The notes: generated from the letters alone by a model not told the origin. A stretch of DNA of 64,000 nt from Modicisalibacter xianhensis (GCF_900113605.1 NZ_FOPY01000002.1:62001-126000); one strand, 5' to 3'; shown: positions 50,479 to 60,123, counted from the first letter of the stretch. Translations and numbers: made by a program.

Positions 50479-51770
50479 GACGTCCCTCCCTGGCCAAGGG
50501 CCGCGAAGGCCCGAGTGAAGAAATCGACCCCGCCGAAGTTGCCGGACTTGAGCGCCAGCGACAGCGGCGCCTCGCGCCCGGCCACTTGGGTCTGCGTCCA
50601 CGGTACGCCGGGGTCGATCTGCTCGCCGATGCGCAACTCGGTTACGCCCAGCGCCGAGACCACGGCACCGGACGTCTCGCCACCGGCCACTACCAGCCGC
50701 CCGACACCCGCATCCAACAGTTCACGGGCCAGGCGTGCCATGGCCCGTTCGACCAACTCGCCAGCCTGCGCCGCGCCCAAGCGTTGCTGGGCCTGCTCGA
50801 CCCGTTCGGGCGATGCCGAGGCATAGATCAGTACCGGCGTCGCCTCGTCCAGGCGCTCACGGGCAAAGGCCAGCGCTTCCTCGATCTGCGTATCGCTGTC
50901 GGCCAGTGCCAGCGGGTCCAGCGCAAACCCCTCATGGGAAGCCAGGAAATGCTCGACCTGACCCAGCGTGGCGCGCGAACAGCTTCCGGACAGCACCAGG
51001 GCCGCACCGTTCGGCGCGTCTAATTGACCGGCATTGGCGACCGGCGCCAGCCAGCCACGCCGGCGGTAGGCTTCGGGCAGGGTCTGGCCCAGCCCCGACC
51101 CGCCGGTCACCAGCGCCAGGTCGGCCACCGTCTCGGCGAGCACCGCCAGATCGTTTTCATCGAGAGTGTCGCAGATCACGTGACGCACCCCCTCACGTTG
51201 CAGCGCGCCCAGGCGCGCCTGGGCGGCCTCAGCCCCCTGGGCCAGCGTGGCATGTGGCAGCAATCCGACCGGATGCGGCGTCTGTTGGGCCAGTACGCGC
51301 ACCAGGTCGGCATCCTGCATGGGATTCAGGGGGTGATGCTGCATGCCGCTGTCGTTGAGCAGCCGGTCACCGACGAACAGATGCCCCTGGTAGACGGTGC
51401 GCCCGTTGACCGGAAAGGCCGGTACCATCACCGTCTGCTCTCCACCCACGCGCTCCAGTAGCGCATCGGCGACCGGGCCGATATTGCCGCGCGGCGTGGA
51501 GTCGAACGTCGAGCAGTACTTGAAGAAGATCTGACGCGCGCCCTGTGCTTGCAGCCAGGCGAGCGCGGCCAGCGAATCGTTCACGGCCTGCTCCGCCGGG
51601 CAGGAGCGCGACTTGAGCGCCACCACCACCGCATCGACATCGTCGACGTCCAGTGCATGCTCGGGCACGCCGATGGTCTGGATGCAGCGCATGCCGGCAC
51701 GCACCAGGTTGTTGGCCAGGTCGGTCGCGCCGGTGAAATCGTCGGCAATGGCACCGAGAACAAGGCTCAT
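50475..51770 (-). CDS. otnK: 3-oxo-tetronate kinase (DUF1537)
   Basis: The 431-residue DUF1537 kinase has GAIADDFTGATDLANNLV at the start and FFKYCSTFDSTPRGNIG in the substrate lobe. The nucleotide lobe carries VLSGSCSRATLGQVEHF, LVVAGGETSGAVVSALG and LKSGNFGGVDFF. OtnK phosphorylates 3-oxo-tetronates at C4. It overlaps the LtnD-like gene (ATGA) and the OtnC gene. Confidence 0.88.
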   Translation of the reverse strand: MSLVLGAIADDFTGATDLANNLVRAGMRCIQTIGVPEHALDVDDVDAVVVALKSRSCPAEQAVNDSLAALAWLQAQGARQIFFKYCSTFDSTPRGNIGPVADALLERVGGEQTVMVPAFPVNGRTVYQGHLFVGDRLLNDSGMQHHPLNPMQDADLVRVLAQQTPHPVGLLPHATLAQGAEAAQARLGALQREGVRHVICDTLDENDLAVLAETVADLALVTGGSGLGQTLPEAYRRRGWLAPVANAGQLDAPNGAALVLSGSCSRATLGQVEHFLASHEGFALDPLALADSDTQIEEALAFARERLDEATPVLIYASASPERVEQAQQRLGAAQAGELVERAMARLARELLDAGVGRLVVAGGETSGAVVSALGVTELRIGEQIDPGVPWTQTQVAGREAPLSLALKSGNFGGVDFFTRAFAALGQGGTS

Positions 51771-52702
51771 GCTCCGCCCTCCTCGTCGTTAGCGGCCGGC
51801 AATGTAATTCCCGACAGGCGCTGATACACCTTGACGACGGCCGCGTCGTCCTCGCGCCCGAACCCGGCGCCACTGGCAGCAGTGAACTGCTGCAATGCAC
51901 TGGCCGACACCGGCATGGAAAAGGCCAGCTCGCGCCCGGTCTGGTGCACGATATTGAGATCCTTGACGAAAATGTCCACGGCGGAGAGCGGCGTGTAATC
52001 GCCCTTGAGGATGTGTGGCACGCGATTCTCGAACATCCAGGAATTACCGGCCGACTGCGTGATCACTTGATAGAGCGTATCCGGGTCGATGCCCATGCGA
52101 ATGCCCAGCGCCATGGCCTCGGCGGCGGCGGCGATATGCACGCCGGCCAGCAACTGGTTGACCAGCTTGACGCTGGAGCCTGCGCCGGGGACATCGCCCA
52201 GGCGATGAACGGTTTCGGCCATGGCCTCAAGGACCGGCCCGGCCTTGCCATAGGCCGCCTCGCTGCCCGATGACATCACCGACAGCCGGCCCTGGCGCGC
52301 CTTGGCCGCCCCGCCGCTGATCGGGGCATCGAGCATCAGCAGGCCGGCGGCCTCGAGCCGTTCGCCGAGCGACTTGGCGTAGCTAGGCGCCACCGTGGCA
52401 CACTGCATCACCAGGCTGCCCGGTGCCAGCCGATCCACTAGCCCCGCTTCACCGAACAGCACCGATTCGACCTGCTCGGCGTTGACCACCACCACCAGCA
52501 CGATGCTGCAACGCTCGGCCAACTCGACCGGCGTGGCCACGCTGGTGCCGCCCCGCGACTCGAAGGCCTGCCGGGCGCCGTCGTTGATATCGCAGCCCAT
52601 CACCTCCAGCCCGGCTTCCAGCAATGCCGTGGCCGTGCCCAACCCCATGGCACCCAGCCCGATGACTCCTATCGTTGCGGCGTTCGTGGCGCGCTCGGCC
52701 AT
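51767..52702 (-). CDS. ltnD: L-threonate dehydrogenase-like enzyme
   Basis: The 311-residue protein is a beta-hydroxyacid dehydrogenase with GVIGLGAMGLGTATALL, the substrate motif DAPISGGAAKARQGRL and the catalytic-type lysine in GAGSSVKLVNQLL. LtnD oxidises L-threonate to the 2-oxo acid; related members oxidise D-threonate. It is the first gene of the long operon and starts 51 bases from the palindromic operator. GGGAG lies seven bases upstream of the start. Confidence 0.8.
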   Translation of the reverse strand: MAERATNAATIGVIGLGAMGLGTATALLEAGLEVMGCDINDGARQAFESRGGTSVATPVELAERCSIVLVVVVNAEQVESVLFGEAGLVDRLAPGSLVMQCATVAPSYAKSLGERLEAAGLLMLDAPISGGAAKARQGRLSVMSSGSEAAYGKAGPVLEAMAETVHRLGDVPGAGSSVKLVNQLLAGVHIAAAAEAMALGIRMGIDPDTLYQVITQSAGNSWMFENRVPHILKGDYTPLSAVDIFVKDLNIVHQTGRELAFSMPVSASALQQFTAASGAGFGREDDAAVVKVYQRLSGITLPAANDEEGGA

Positions 52703-52752
52703 TGGCGTCTCCCGTGTTCCACCTTGTCGTTGTTGTCGCTGTATCGGCTTGG

Positions 52753-52768
52753 ATGTTAGCGCTAACAT
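52753..52768. promoter_or_regulatory. Perfect palindromic operator between ltnD and the LacI gene
   Basis: ATGTTAGC-GCTAACAT is a 16-base perfect palindrome, the form expected for LacI/GalR-family operators with a central CG. It lies 51 bases from the ltnD start and 56 bases from the regulator start, in the 121-base divergent promoter region. It probably controls both transcripts. Confidence 0.85.
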
Positions 52769-52823
52769 CTGGTTTAGATTACCCTCTCAGAACACGCAAG
52801 CGATGGGAACGGGAGCGCGACCA

Positions 52824-53858
52824 ATGTCTAATCCAGAATTGCCGGAGCGTCGCAAGCGACGTGGTGCCGACAACCCGACCCTGGCCGACGTCGCCCGCGA
52901 ATCGGGAGTCTCCACGATCACTGTCTCGCGTGTGCTCAACTCGCCCGACAGCGTGCGCCCGGCGACCCGCGAGCGCGTCGAGGCCGCCATCGCGCGGGTC
53001 GGCTACGTACGCAACATGCTTGCCGGCAGCCTGGCCTCGGCCAATTCACGCTTCATCGCCGTGATCGTCCCGTCGCTCTCCAACGTGGTATTCATCGAGG
53101 TCATACACGGCCTGCAGACCACCTTCGAGAAGCACGGCTACCAGATTCTGCTCGGCAATACCGAATACGACATGCGTCGGGAGTACGAGCTGGTCCAGAC
53201 CTTCCTCGGCTGGTCCTCCTCCGCACTGGTGATTACCGGGCTACGTCACGACGCCGCCTGCACCGCCATGCTCAAGCGCTGGCAGAAACCGATCATGGAA
53301 ATCATGGAGCTCGGCCAAGGCATCGATCTCAATGTGGGCCTGTCGCACTACGATGCCGGACGCTGCATGGCGCAGCATCTGCTCGACCGAGGCTATCGGC
53401 GCATCGTCTATGCCGGCTCGCAAATGGACGGCAACTACCGTGCCCGGCTGCGCTACGAGGGGCACCGCGACCTGTTGCAGGAAAACGGGCTGGAAGCGCC
53501 ATTGGAGGAATGGCCCGAAGCCAGCGCGCTGGAGATCGGTGCCAGGGCATTTCGCCAGATAATGGTGCAGCGATCAGGCACCGAGGCCATTCACTTCGCC
53601 GACGACACCCTGGCGGCTGGCGCCATCCTGCATGCCAACCGAGCCGGTATCCGCGTGCCCGACGATGTCGCCATCGCCGGCTTTACCGGGTTGCCGTTCG
53701 GCCAGCACATCACCCCCCGGCTGACGACGATCGTGTCACCACGCGAGGCGATCGGGCGAATTGCCGCCAAACAAGTCATCGCACGTATCGAGGGCAAGCC
53801 AATTGAAAATACAAGTCACGATGTAAGTTTCGAACTTTGCATTGGTGAAAGCACTTGA
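52824..53858 (+). CDS. LacI family regulator of the tetronate operon
   Basis: This 344-residue protein has the N-terminal LacI helix-turn-helix (PTLADVARESGVSTITVSRVL) and hinge, then a sugar-binding-protein-like domain (FIAVIVPSLSNVVFIEVIHG, LLDRGYRRIVYAG, DDVAIAGFTGLPFGQHI). It resembles gluconate-type GntR regulators in general form. The ATG at 52824 follows GGGAG. It diverges from ltnD across the palindromic operator and is probably released by a tetronate or a pathway intermediate. Confidence 0.88.
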   Translation: MSNPELPERRKRRGADNPTLADVARESGVSTITVSRVLNSPDSVRPATRERVEAAIARVGYVRNMLAGSLASANSRFIAVIVPSLSNVVFIEVIHGLQTTFEKHGYQILLGNTEYDMRREYELVQTFLGWSSSALVITGLRHDAACTAMLKRWQKPIMEIMELGQGIDLNVGLSHYDAGRCMAQHLLDRGYRRIVYAGSQMDGNYRARLRYEGHRDLLQENGLEAPLEEWPEASALEIGARAFRQIMVQRSGTEAIHFADDTLAAGAILHANRAGIRVPDDVAIAGFTGLPFGQHITPRLTTIVSPREAIGRIAAKQVIARIEGKPIENTSHDVSFELCIGEST

Positions 53859-54006
53859 TAAAAACTAAGCAAACTTAACCAATGGAGTATTCACACCTTG
53901 AATACTTTGAATTGATAAACGCAAGTTTGAACGTGAACAAACGTGACAAGTCATGACACATAGTCGACTAACAATAAACTCGGGATTTACTGTTCCGTAA
54001 CAGTTA

Positions 54007-54147
54007 GGCACTGTCTGAAAAGTCGACGAGCGAAGGTTAGGCAAGGCAAAAATCAGCGAAAAAGCGGAGTTTACGGGTTGTAAATGAGTATTTTGAGCTG
54101 ATTTTTAACGCAGTATGGCCGAGCGCAGGCAGTTTTCAGACAGTGAC
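54007..54147. repeat. Miniature inverted-repeat element, copy 2
   Basis: A 141-base element has ends GGCACTGTCTGAAAA and TTTTCAGACAGTGAC. It is flanked by TTAG on the left and CTAG on the right, again giving a TA duplication inside YTAR sites. It is in the same orientation as copy 1. It lies in the gene-free stretch 53859-54177, between the LacI-type gene and the chemoreceptor gene. The other part of that stretch (53859-54006) is AT-rich with no gene. Confidence 0.85.
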
Positions 54148-54177
54148 TAGTCAACTCTTCCTAGAGAGAGACATGTC

Positions 54178-55866
54178 ATGACCAGGCACTTCAAGAAAAT
54201 CAGCGTAAAATATGCCGTCGCCTTCATTGGCGTGGCACTGGCCCTGCTGGCGGTCGTCATCGCCGACTTCATGCTGACCCGCAGCGTCAAGGAGCGCATG
54301 CTCGAGTTCAGTTCTTCATTCAACCCCGCCATTTCGGCAGCGCTCAACGCCGACCGGGACCTCTACCAGGCCAGGACAGCCGAGCTCGAATATTTACGCG
54401 CCGAGCCAGGTACCGCCCATGCCGAGGAAGTGCGCAAGGCGTATCGGGAAAATGCCCAACAGGCATACGATGGTTTGATGGCCTACAAGGAAAAATTGGC
54501 GAGTCACCCCGAACTCATCGGTCAGTTGAATGCGTTCGAGAATACTTATCGGCAATGGCGGGAAGCGTCCGAAATGACATTTACGTTATATTCGGAAGGC
54601 AACGTGTCTGAAGCGATAGCCCATCTTGAAGGCGACTCCTTGAGCCACTTCGAGACACTGCGCGGCATTTACGACATGGCAGGCGAAACGGCCGGTCAGA
54701 AAGTCGTCGCTCTGGAAGCCGCGACCGTCAAGCGTATCAATACCCAGCAGACCATCATCGTGATTTTCTCGATCCTGGTCTTTCTCGGTGCCGTGACACT
54801 GGCGCTGGTCGGTCCGCTGTTCATGTCGCGTGCCATTCGCCAGATCACTGGCCGTATCCGCGAAATCACTGACGGCGATGGCGATCTCACTGCCCGCATC
54901 GACAGCAAGCGCAACGACGAGATCGGCGACCTGGCCGTTCAGTTCAACGCCTTCATCGCGCGTATCGACCAGACGTTGCAGCAGGTGCGCGCCAGCACGG
55001 AAAGCGTGCATACCGCCGCTGACGAGATCGCCCAGAGCAGCCAGGACCTGGCCTCACGCACCGAGCAGGCCGCCTCCAACCTGCAGGAAACGTCGGCCTC
55101 GATGGAGGAGATATCCTCGACCGTCAGCAATACCTCTGACGCCGCCCAGCAGGCCAATCAACTCGCCCACTCGACCGTGGATATCGCCCGCCAAGGGCAG
55201 AAGGCCATGCAGCAGGTCGAGACCACCATGGACGACATCAACGCCTCTGCCGGCCAGATCAGCGAAATCATCGGCCTGATCGACAGCATCGCCTTCCAGA
55301 CCAACATCCTCGCCCTCAACGCGTCGGTGGAAGCGGCGCGCGCCGGCGAACATGGCCGTGGCTTCGCGGTGGTCGCCCAGGAAGTCCGTACTTTGGCCAG
55401 CCGTTCCAGCGAGGCCTCACGCAATATCCGTGAGCTGATCGATACATCGGTAGCCCGCACGCAGTCCGGTACGCAACTGGTCAAGCGCGCCGGCAAGACC
55501 ATGCTGGAGATCGTCGAGAGCATCGAGCGCGTCACCGACGTGATCGGCGAGATCAGTGCCGGCGCCAAGGAGCAGAGCGTCGGCATCGGTCAGGTCAACA
55601 CCGCCGTGACCGAACTCGACAACATGACCCAGCACAACGCCTCCATGGTCGAGCAATCAAGTGCTGCCGCCAACGAGATGCGCGAACAGGCCGAGCGACT
55701 CAATGCCCTGGTGGCCTCGTTCCGCCTGAGCAACACCCTGCAAGGCAACCCGGCAACCGCTCGTCAGGCTGCCAAGCCGGCCGCGGGCAAGGCCTTGGCG
55801 TCACCGGGCAAGTCAGTCAAGACGACCCGCAAGGCGACCGAGCATGACGATTGGGAGGCCTTCTGA
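54178..55866 (+). CDS. Methyl-accepting chemotaxis protein
   Basis: The 562-residue protein has a membrane helix (about 10-32), a periplasmic four-helix-bundle-like sensor (35-190), a second helix (about 191-214), a HAMP domain and a cytoplasmic signalling domain. The hairpin tip is [21 protein letters not shown], and a long coiled coil flanks it. The C-terminus ends DDWEAF, which fits the WxxF docking motif for CheR/CheB. The ligand is unknown. It is followed by a strong terminator. Confidence 0.9.
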   Translation: MTRHFKKISVKYAVAFIGVALALLAVVIADFMLTRSVKERMLEFSSSFNPAISAALNADRDLYQARTAELEYLRAEPGTAHAEEVRKAYRENAQQAYDGLMAYKEKLASHPELIGQLNAFENTYRQWREASEMTFTLYSEGNVSEAIAHLEGDSLSHFETLRGIYDMAGETAGQKVVALEAATVKRINTQQTIIVIFSILVFLGAVTLALVGPLFMSRAIRQITGRIREITDGDGDLTARIDSKRNDEIGDLAVQFNAFIARIDQTLQQVRASTESVHTAADEIAQSSQDLASRTEQAASNLQETSASMEEISSTVSNTSDAAQQANQLAHSTVDIARQGQKAMQQVETTMDDINASAGQISEIIGLIDSIAFQTNILALNASVEAARAGEHGRGFAVVAQEVRTLASRSSEASRNIRELIDTSVARTQSGTQLVKRAGKTMLEIVESIERVTDVIGEISAGAKEQSVGIGQVNTAVTELDNMTQHNASMVEQSSAAANEMREQAERLNALVASFRLSNTLQGNPATARQAAKPAAGKALASPGKSVKTTRKATEHDDWEAF

Positions 55867-55914
55867 TCGCACCGAGATGAGCCGCTAAGCACTGGACACG
55901 GTTTCCCTGGTCTT

Positions 55915-55946
55915 CCCGGCGTGCAGTCAAACACGCCGGGCTTTTT
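55915..55946 (+). terminator. Intrinsic terminator of the chemoreceptor gene
   Basis: A nine-pair stem CCCGGCGTG/CACGCCGGG (55915-55923 and 55932-55940) with an eight-base loop is followed by CTTTTTC. Confidence 0.9.
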
Positions 55947-56018
55947 CTACCGAACTGCAATCCGCTTCCCTACCCGGCACACGACCAACCCCGCTCTCCC
56001 TTGTCAGGAGTTCCTTGC

Positions 56019-57185
56019 ATGACACAGCGCGCCTTGATCGTCGATGACGATATCGAAATCCAGTTACTGGGCCAGCATCTGTTGCGACGTCGTGGCTTCG
56101 AGGTCATTGCCGTGGCCGGCCTCGAGGAACTGGCTCGCCAGCCGGGCCTGCTCGACGTGGACCTCATCCTGCTCGACTTCAGCCTCGGTGAATTTACCGG
56201 GTTCGACATTCTCCAGTACCTGCACGACTTGCGCCTCAACGCCGCCGTGGTACTGCTCAGTGGCTGCGATGAAGATACAGCTCAAGCCTTGCTTCACTCT
56301 GGCAGGTCCAAGGGCTTGCACATGCTCGGCTTTCTTTCCAAGGGGCAACTGCTGAAGCGACTCGATACGGTGATCCAGCCCTTGGCAGACCGCGAAACGT
56401 CACCGACCCTCGAGGCGCTGGACAATGCCATGCGCCAGGGTCATTTTTTCCTGGCCTATCAACCCAAGTTCGACCTTCAGACCGGCCAGGTGGTCGGCGT
56501 GGAGGCCCTACTACGCTGGCAGGATCCACGGTGTGGCCTGATCACGCCCGACCGCTTCATCCCGTTGGCCGAACGCCATCATCGTATCGTCGACCTGAGC
56601 TGGCACGTGCTCGACCTGGCCCTGGCACAGCAGGCCCGCTGGCAGGCCAATGGCTGGACGCTGAACATGGCCATCAACGTTCCTGCACAGTGGTTGAAAG
56701 CGCCCAACATGCTGGCGACCTTCGACCGCATCGTGGCCCGCCATACCTCACGTCTCGAGGGGCTGACCCTGGAACTGACCGAGTCGGCAGGCATCGAATG
56801 CCTGAGCTATGCACGGCATGTCCTGTCGGCGCTGCGCGAACGCGGATGCCGGCTGGCACTGGACGACTTCGGTACCGGCTATTCATCGCTGATTCAGCTC
56901 TACCGGCTGCCCTTCGACGAGCTGAAGCTGGATCGCAGCTTCGTTTCGCTGTGTGACGAGGACCGTGAGGCTCGCGCCATCACGCTGGCCATCATTGACC
57001 TGGGACGACGACTCGACATGACGGTAGTGGCAGAAGGCATCGAGACCCGGGAACAGCATGACCTGCTGCGTCACGCCCATTGCGATATCGGCCAAGGGTT
57101 TCTATTGGCTCGCCCCATGCCCAGCGCACAATTCGATGCCTGGTATGCCGCACAGGCCACGCAGAAGGCCAAGGCCCTCGCGTGA
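56019..57185 (+). CDS. REC-EAL response regulator (c-di-GMP phosphodiesterase)
   Basis: The 388-residue protein has an N-terminal receiver domain with the acidic pocket DDD (9-11) and phospho-acceptor Asp53 (LLDFSLGEF). A C-terminal EAL domain follows with EALLRW (162-167), NMAINVPAQWL, LELTESAG and LALDDFGTGYSS. All the metal-binding residues are present, so it should degrade c-di-GMP. The architecture is that of RocR. It converges with the hybrid histidine kinase gene, which could phosphorylate it. The start at 56019 follows AGGAG. Confidence 0.88.
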   Translation: MTQRALIVDDDIEIQLLGQHLLRRRGFEVIAVAGLEELARQPGLLDVDLILLDFSLGEFTGFDILQYLHDLRLNAAVVLLSGCDEDTAQALLHSGRSKGLHMLGFLSKGQLLKRLDTVIQPLADRETSPTLEALDNAMRQGHFFLAYQPKFDLQTGQVVGVEALLRWQDPRCGLITPDRFIPLAERHHRIVDLSWHVLDLALAQQARWQANGWTLNMAINVPAQWLKAPNMLATFDRIVARHTSRLEGLTLELTESAGIECLSYARHVLSALRERGCRLALDDFGTGYSSLIQLYRLPFDELKLDRSFVSLCDEDREARAITLAIIDLGRRLDMTVVAEGIETREQHDLLRHAHCDIGQGFLLARPMPSAQFDAWYAAQATQKAKALA

Positions 57186-57220
57186 GGGCCTTGGGTATGG
57201 CTATCAAGGCAACGGGAACA

Positions 57221-59446
57221 TCAACCCAGCAGTGGCAGGTCTTGCAGCGAAACACGCGTGGCTCGGGCCAGTTCGGCAAGGCGCTGCAGGTCGCGGCGAA
57301 GATGGGCCGCTTCGGACAACACGCTTCCCTGTTCCAGGATACGTGCCTGCTCGGCGATGGCCAGGCATCCCAAGGACCCCGCCGCGCCCTTGAGTGAATG
57401 CGCTTCCCGTTGAAACGCCTGCCGATCCTCGTTGTCCAGATGGCGCCCCAACGCAACCAGACGCTGATCGAGGCGTGCCAAGAACGTCTCGAACAATCCT
57501 TGCAGGGCATCAGGATCGAGGGTATCGCGCAATTCTCGCTGGGTTGCGATATCCACCAGCACACTATCGGCCACCGCTCCACTGGCAGGCGATGGCAACG
57601 ACAGCGCATCACGCGGGGCCTGCCGGCCTTCCAGCGACTCGACTGCCTCCCGGCAGCAGGGGCCCAGGTAATGGCAGAGCCGGTCGTAGAGCGCTTCACG
57701 CGTGAAGGGTTTGCAGATCACCTCGTCCATGCCGCTCTGCAAGCAGATATCGCGATGTTCAGGCATGACATTGGCTGTCATGGCGAGAATCGGCAGGCGC
57801 TCTCCCGCCGCCTCCCGCGCCCGCCAGCGGCGTGCCGTCTCCGGTCCATCCAGCACCGGCATCTGCATGTCGAGCAATACCAGGTCGATGGCGCCATTCG
57901 AGGCCAGGCAGGCCAGCGCTTCCTCGCCATTGTCGACGACGATGGCCTGCTGTCCCATCCATTCGAGCATCGCGGTGGTCACGGTCTGGTTGACCGGGTT
58001 GTCCTCCACCACAAGGATCGTATGGCGGTCGAGGCCCTTGCCATCCGTCACGATCCGGGACAGCGGTTCGACAGGGCTCGTCTCGGGCAAGCTGACGGTA
58101 AACCAGAACAGGCTACCCAACCCTGGCTGGCTACTGACACCGATGTCGCCGCCCATAGCTCGGGTCAGGCGCTGGCAAATGGCCAGCCCCAGCCCGCTAC
58201 CTTCATGCCGCCGGGCAATCGAGGCATCGACCTGAGTGAACGGGGCGAATAGTCGCTGCTGATCGTCTGCAGCAATACCACAACCGGTATCGCGTACCTC
58301 GAAGCGAATGTGCTGTCCGTTTTCACGCGTGACACTGAGCCTGACAAAGCCCTGTTCGGTAAATTTGAAGGCATTGGTCAACAGGTTCATCAATACCTGG
58401 CGCAGACGATTGATATCGCCGCTGACGAATGACGGCAGATCGGCATCAAGCTGGTACGTCAGGGGAACGTCCCGCTTATCCTGGCGCAACTGATAACCGG
58501 CACAGACCTGCTCGATGAACGTCGGCAGGTTGAACGGACGATCGTCGAGATCCAAGGCCCCCGACTCGAGCTTGGTGTAGTCCAGGATATCGTTGATCAC
58601 CGCGTGCAGCCCAGCCGCGCTCTGCTTGAGTGCCATGAGATACTCATGCCCGCGTGCCGTCAGCCGCTCGTCGCCGAGCAGGTCGGCCATGCCGATCACG
58701 CCGTTCAGCGGTGTGCGGACCTCATGACTCATGACCGCCATGAATTCCGACTTGGCCCGACTCGCCGACTCGGCACGACGGGCGACCTCGTCGAGCTCGA
58801 CGGCCTGCCTCTCGAGCAGTTGCGCCTTTTCGAAACGAGCCCGACCTTCCTGGACCAACGCCCTGACCAGCACGCCCCCGGAAAGCATCACCAGCACAAC
58901 CAGTATCAGCACCACCCAATACAGCTTGAGCAGTTCCTGGCGCTCGAAGGTACGCCTTTCCGCGACATGGGCATTGATGTCGACCAGGATATCGCCGGTC
59001 AGCAACTGTAGCGCCTGGTTCTTGTCGAGAAGTTCCCGGGTCAGCCCCGCCGACAGTTGCGTCACATCCTCGGGCAAGGCCAGCAGTTGTCCATCGATGT
59101 CGTCGATCAGGCGTTTGGCACGTTGAAGGGGATCGTTCAGCCCCGGCACCGCGCCGATAGAGCGAGCGATATCGCCGTGGAGAAAAAGGTTCATGCGACT
59201 GTAGAGGATTTCATGGCGCAGCAAGGCCTCATCAAGCGAGTGATCGCTTTCATCGAGCAGGGCAAAGCGGAACTCCCTGACCTCGCGGTCGAACTGATAC
59301 GCCGCCCAGACCAGGTTTTCGAGCAAGCGACCTTCGAGGGCCTGCTGGCGCTGGAAGATCAGGCCGCCTGTGGCCAAGGCCGCAAGAAAAAAGAGGATCG
59401 CCGCGAACGTGGCGATCCTGAAACGTCGCGATAACAGCGACTGCAT
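57221..59446 (-). CDS. Hybrid sensor histidine kinase with REC and HPt domains
   Basis: This 741-residue protein has two membrane helices (about 11-31 and 176-195) around a helical periplasmic sensor, then a coiled linker. HisKA carries His241 (MAVMSHEVRTPLNG). The HATPase region has NLLTNAFKFT, DTGCGI and GSGLGLAI. A receiver domain has DLVLLDMQMPVLDG and CKPFTRE. A C-terminal HPt domain has AHSLKGAAGSLG. All phosphorelay residues are intact. It could pass phosphate to the REC-EAL protein encoded convergently, or to the OmpR-type regulator. The periplasmic protein gene immediately upstream (28 bases) is probably co-transcribed. Confidence 0.9.
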   Translation of the reverse strand: MQSLLSRRFRIATFAAILFFLAALATGGLIFQRQQALEGRLLENLVWAAYQFDREVREFRFALLDESDHSLDEALLRHEILYSRMNLFLHGDIARSIGAVPGLNDPLQRAKRLIDDIDGQLLALPEDVTQLSAGLTRELLDKNQALQLLTGDILVDINAHVAERRTFERQELLKLYWVVLILVVLVMLSGGVLVRALVQEGRARFEKAQLLERQAVELDEVARRAESASRAKSEFMAVMSHEVRTPLNGVIGMADLLGDERLTARGHEYLMALKQSAAGLHAVINDILDYTKLESGALDLDDRPFNLPTFIEQVCAGYQLRQDKRDVPLTYQLDADLPSFVSGDINRLRQVLMNLLTNAFKFTEQGFVRLSVTRENGQHIRFEVRDTGCGIAADDQQRLFAPFTQVDASIARRHEGSGLGLAICQRLTRAMGGDIGVSSQPGLGSLFWFTVSLPETSPVEPLSRIVTDGKGLDRHTILVVEDNPVNQTVTTAMLEWMGQQAIVVDNGEEALACLASNGAIDLVLLDMQMPVLDGPETARRWRAREAAGERLPILAMTANVMPEHRDICLQSGMDEVICKPFTREALYDRLCHYLGPCCREAVESLEGRQAPRDALSLPSPASGAVADSVLVDIATQRELRDTLDPDALQGLFETFLARLDQRLVALGRHLDNEDRQAFQREAHSLKGAAGSLGCLAIAEQARILEQGSVLSEAAHLRRDLQRLAELARATRVSLQDLPLLG

Positions 59447-59474
59447 CGACAGGGCCCCCGATGCCCTAGCGGTA

Positions 59475-59990
59475 TCAGTGGATTTCAATGGCCTTGACCT
59501 GCCAGACCGAGCGGGTAATGACCTCTTCGTTGAGCAGCGCCGGGGTCTCGTCGAAGGGATAGATGACGAACAGTGGCCCTTGGTCGCGGACCCGCAACCG
59601 GCGTCCATCGGCGGACATGGCCAGGATCACGTCATGCTGCGCGAAATCCGCGACGGGGATCTCGGAAGAATAGTCGTTTAGCGCGACGACCTTCATGGTG
59701 TCGCCCTGTGCCCCCACCGTCTCCAGCAATGCCCGTCCCAGCGGGCCGTTGAACGTTACCCGGCCTTCGTGCCACGGCGTCCCGGTCACGGTCTCGCGCT
59801 GCTCGAGAACCTGGAGCATGTCGCTGTCGAAATGTGCCTCGTCGCCGACATTGGTTTCGGTGATGTCGCCACTTACCACCAGGATTACCGGTCCCGTCGG
59901 CGCCTCAAGTGCCAGGGCCTGGCTGCCGATAGAAGAGAGTAAAAAGGCCAGGAGGCCGCCCAACAGGGCGCGTGAGCGATAAAGCGACAT
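59475..59990 (-). CDS. Periplasmic molybdopterin-oxidoreductase-like domain protein
   Basis: The 171-residue protein has a signal peptide (about 1-27, ending ALA-LE) and a fold resembling the oxidoreductase molybdopterin-binding domain, with LALNDYSSEIPVADF-like and GPLFVIYPFDE segments. It lacks an evident cysteine for molybdenum, so catalysis is doubtful. It lies 28 bases upstream of the hybrid kinase gene on the same strand, so a sensory or partner role for that kinase is likely. This is inference from position. Confidence 0.65.
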   Translation of the reverse strand: MSLYRSRALLGGLLAFLLSSIGSQALALEAPTGPVILVVSGDITETNVGDEAHFDSDMLQVLEQRETVTGTPWHEGRVTFNGPLGRALLETVGAQGDTMKVVALNDYSSEIPVADFAQHDVILAMSADGRRLRVRDQGPLFVIYPFDETPALLNEEVITRSVWQVKAIEIH

Positions 59991-60123
59991 GACAGTTCCT
60001 CAAATGGCTGACAAACCGATTGTATTTCGAAGACTCGCTATCGAACTGTGAACCATTGTCACAAACATGGCGTGAGCACCCCTATTCAAGCAACGACCGG
60101 TGGTTATCGGTAAGAAGAAAAAC

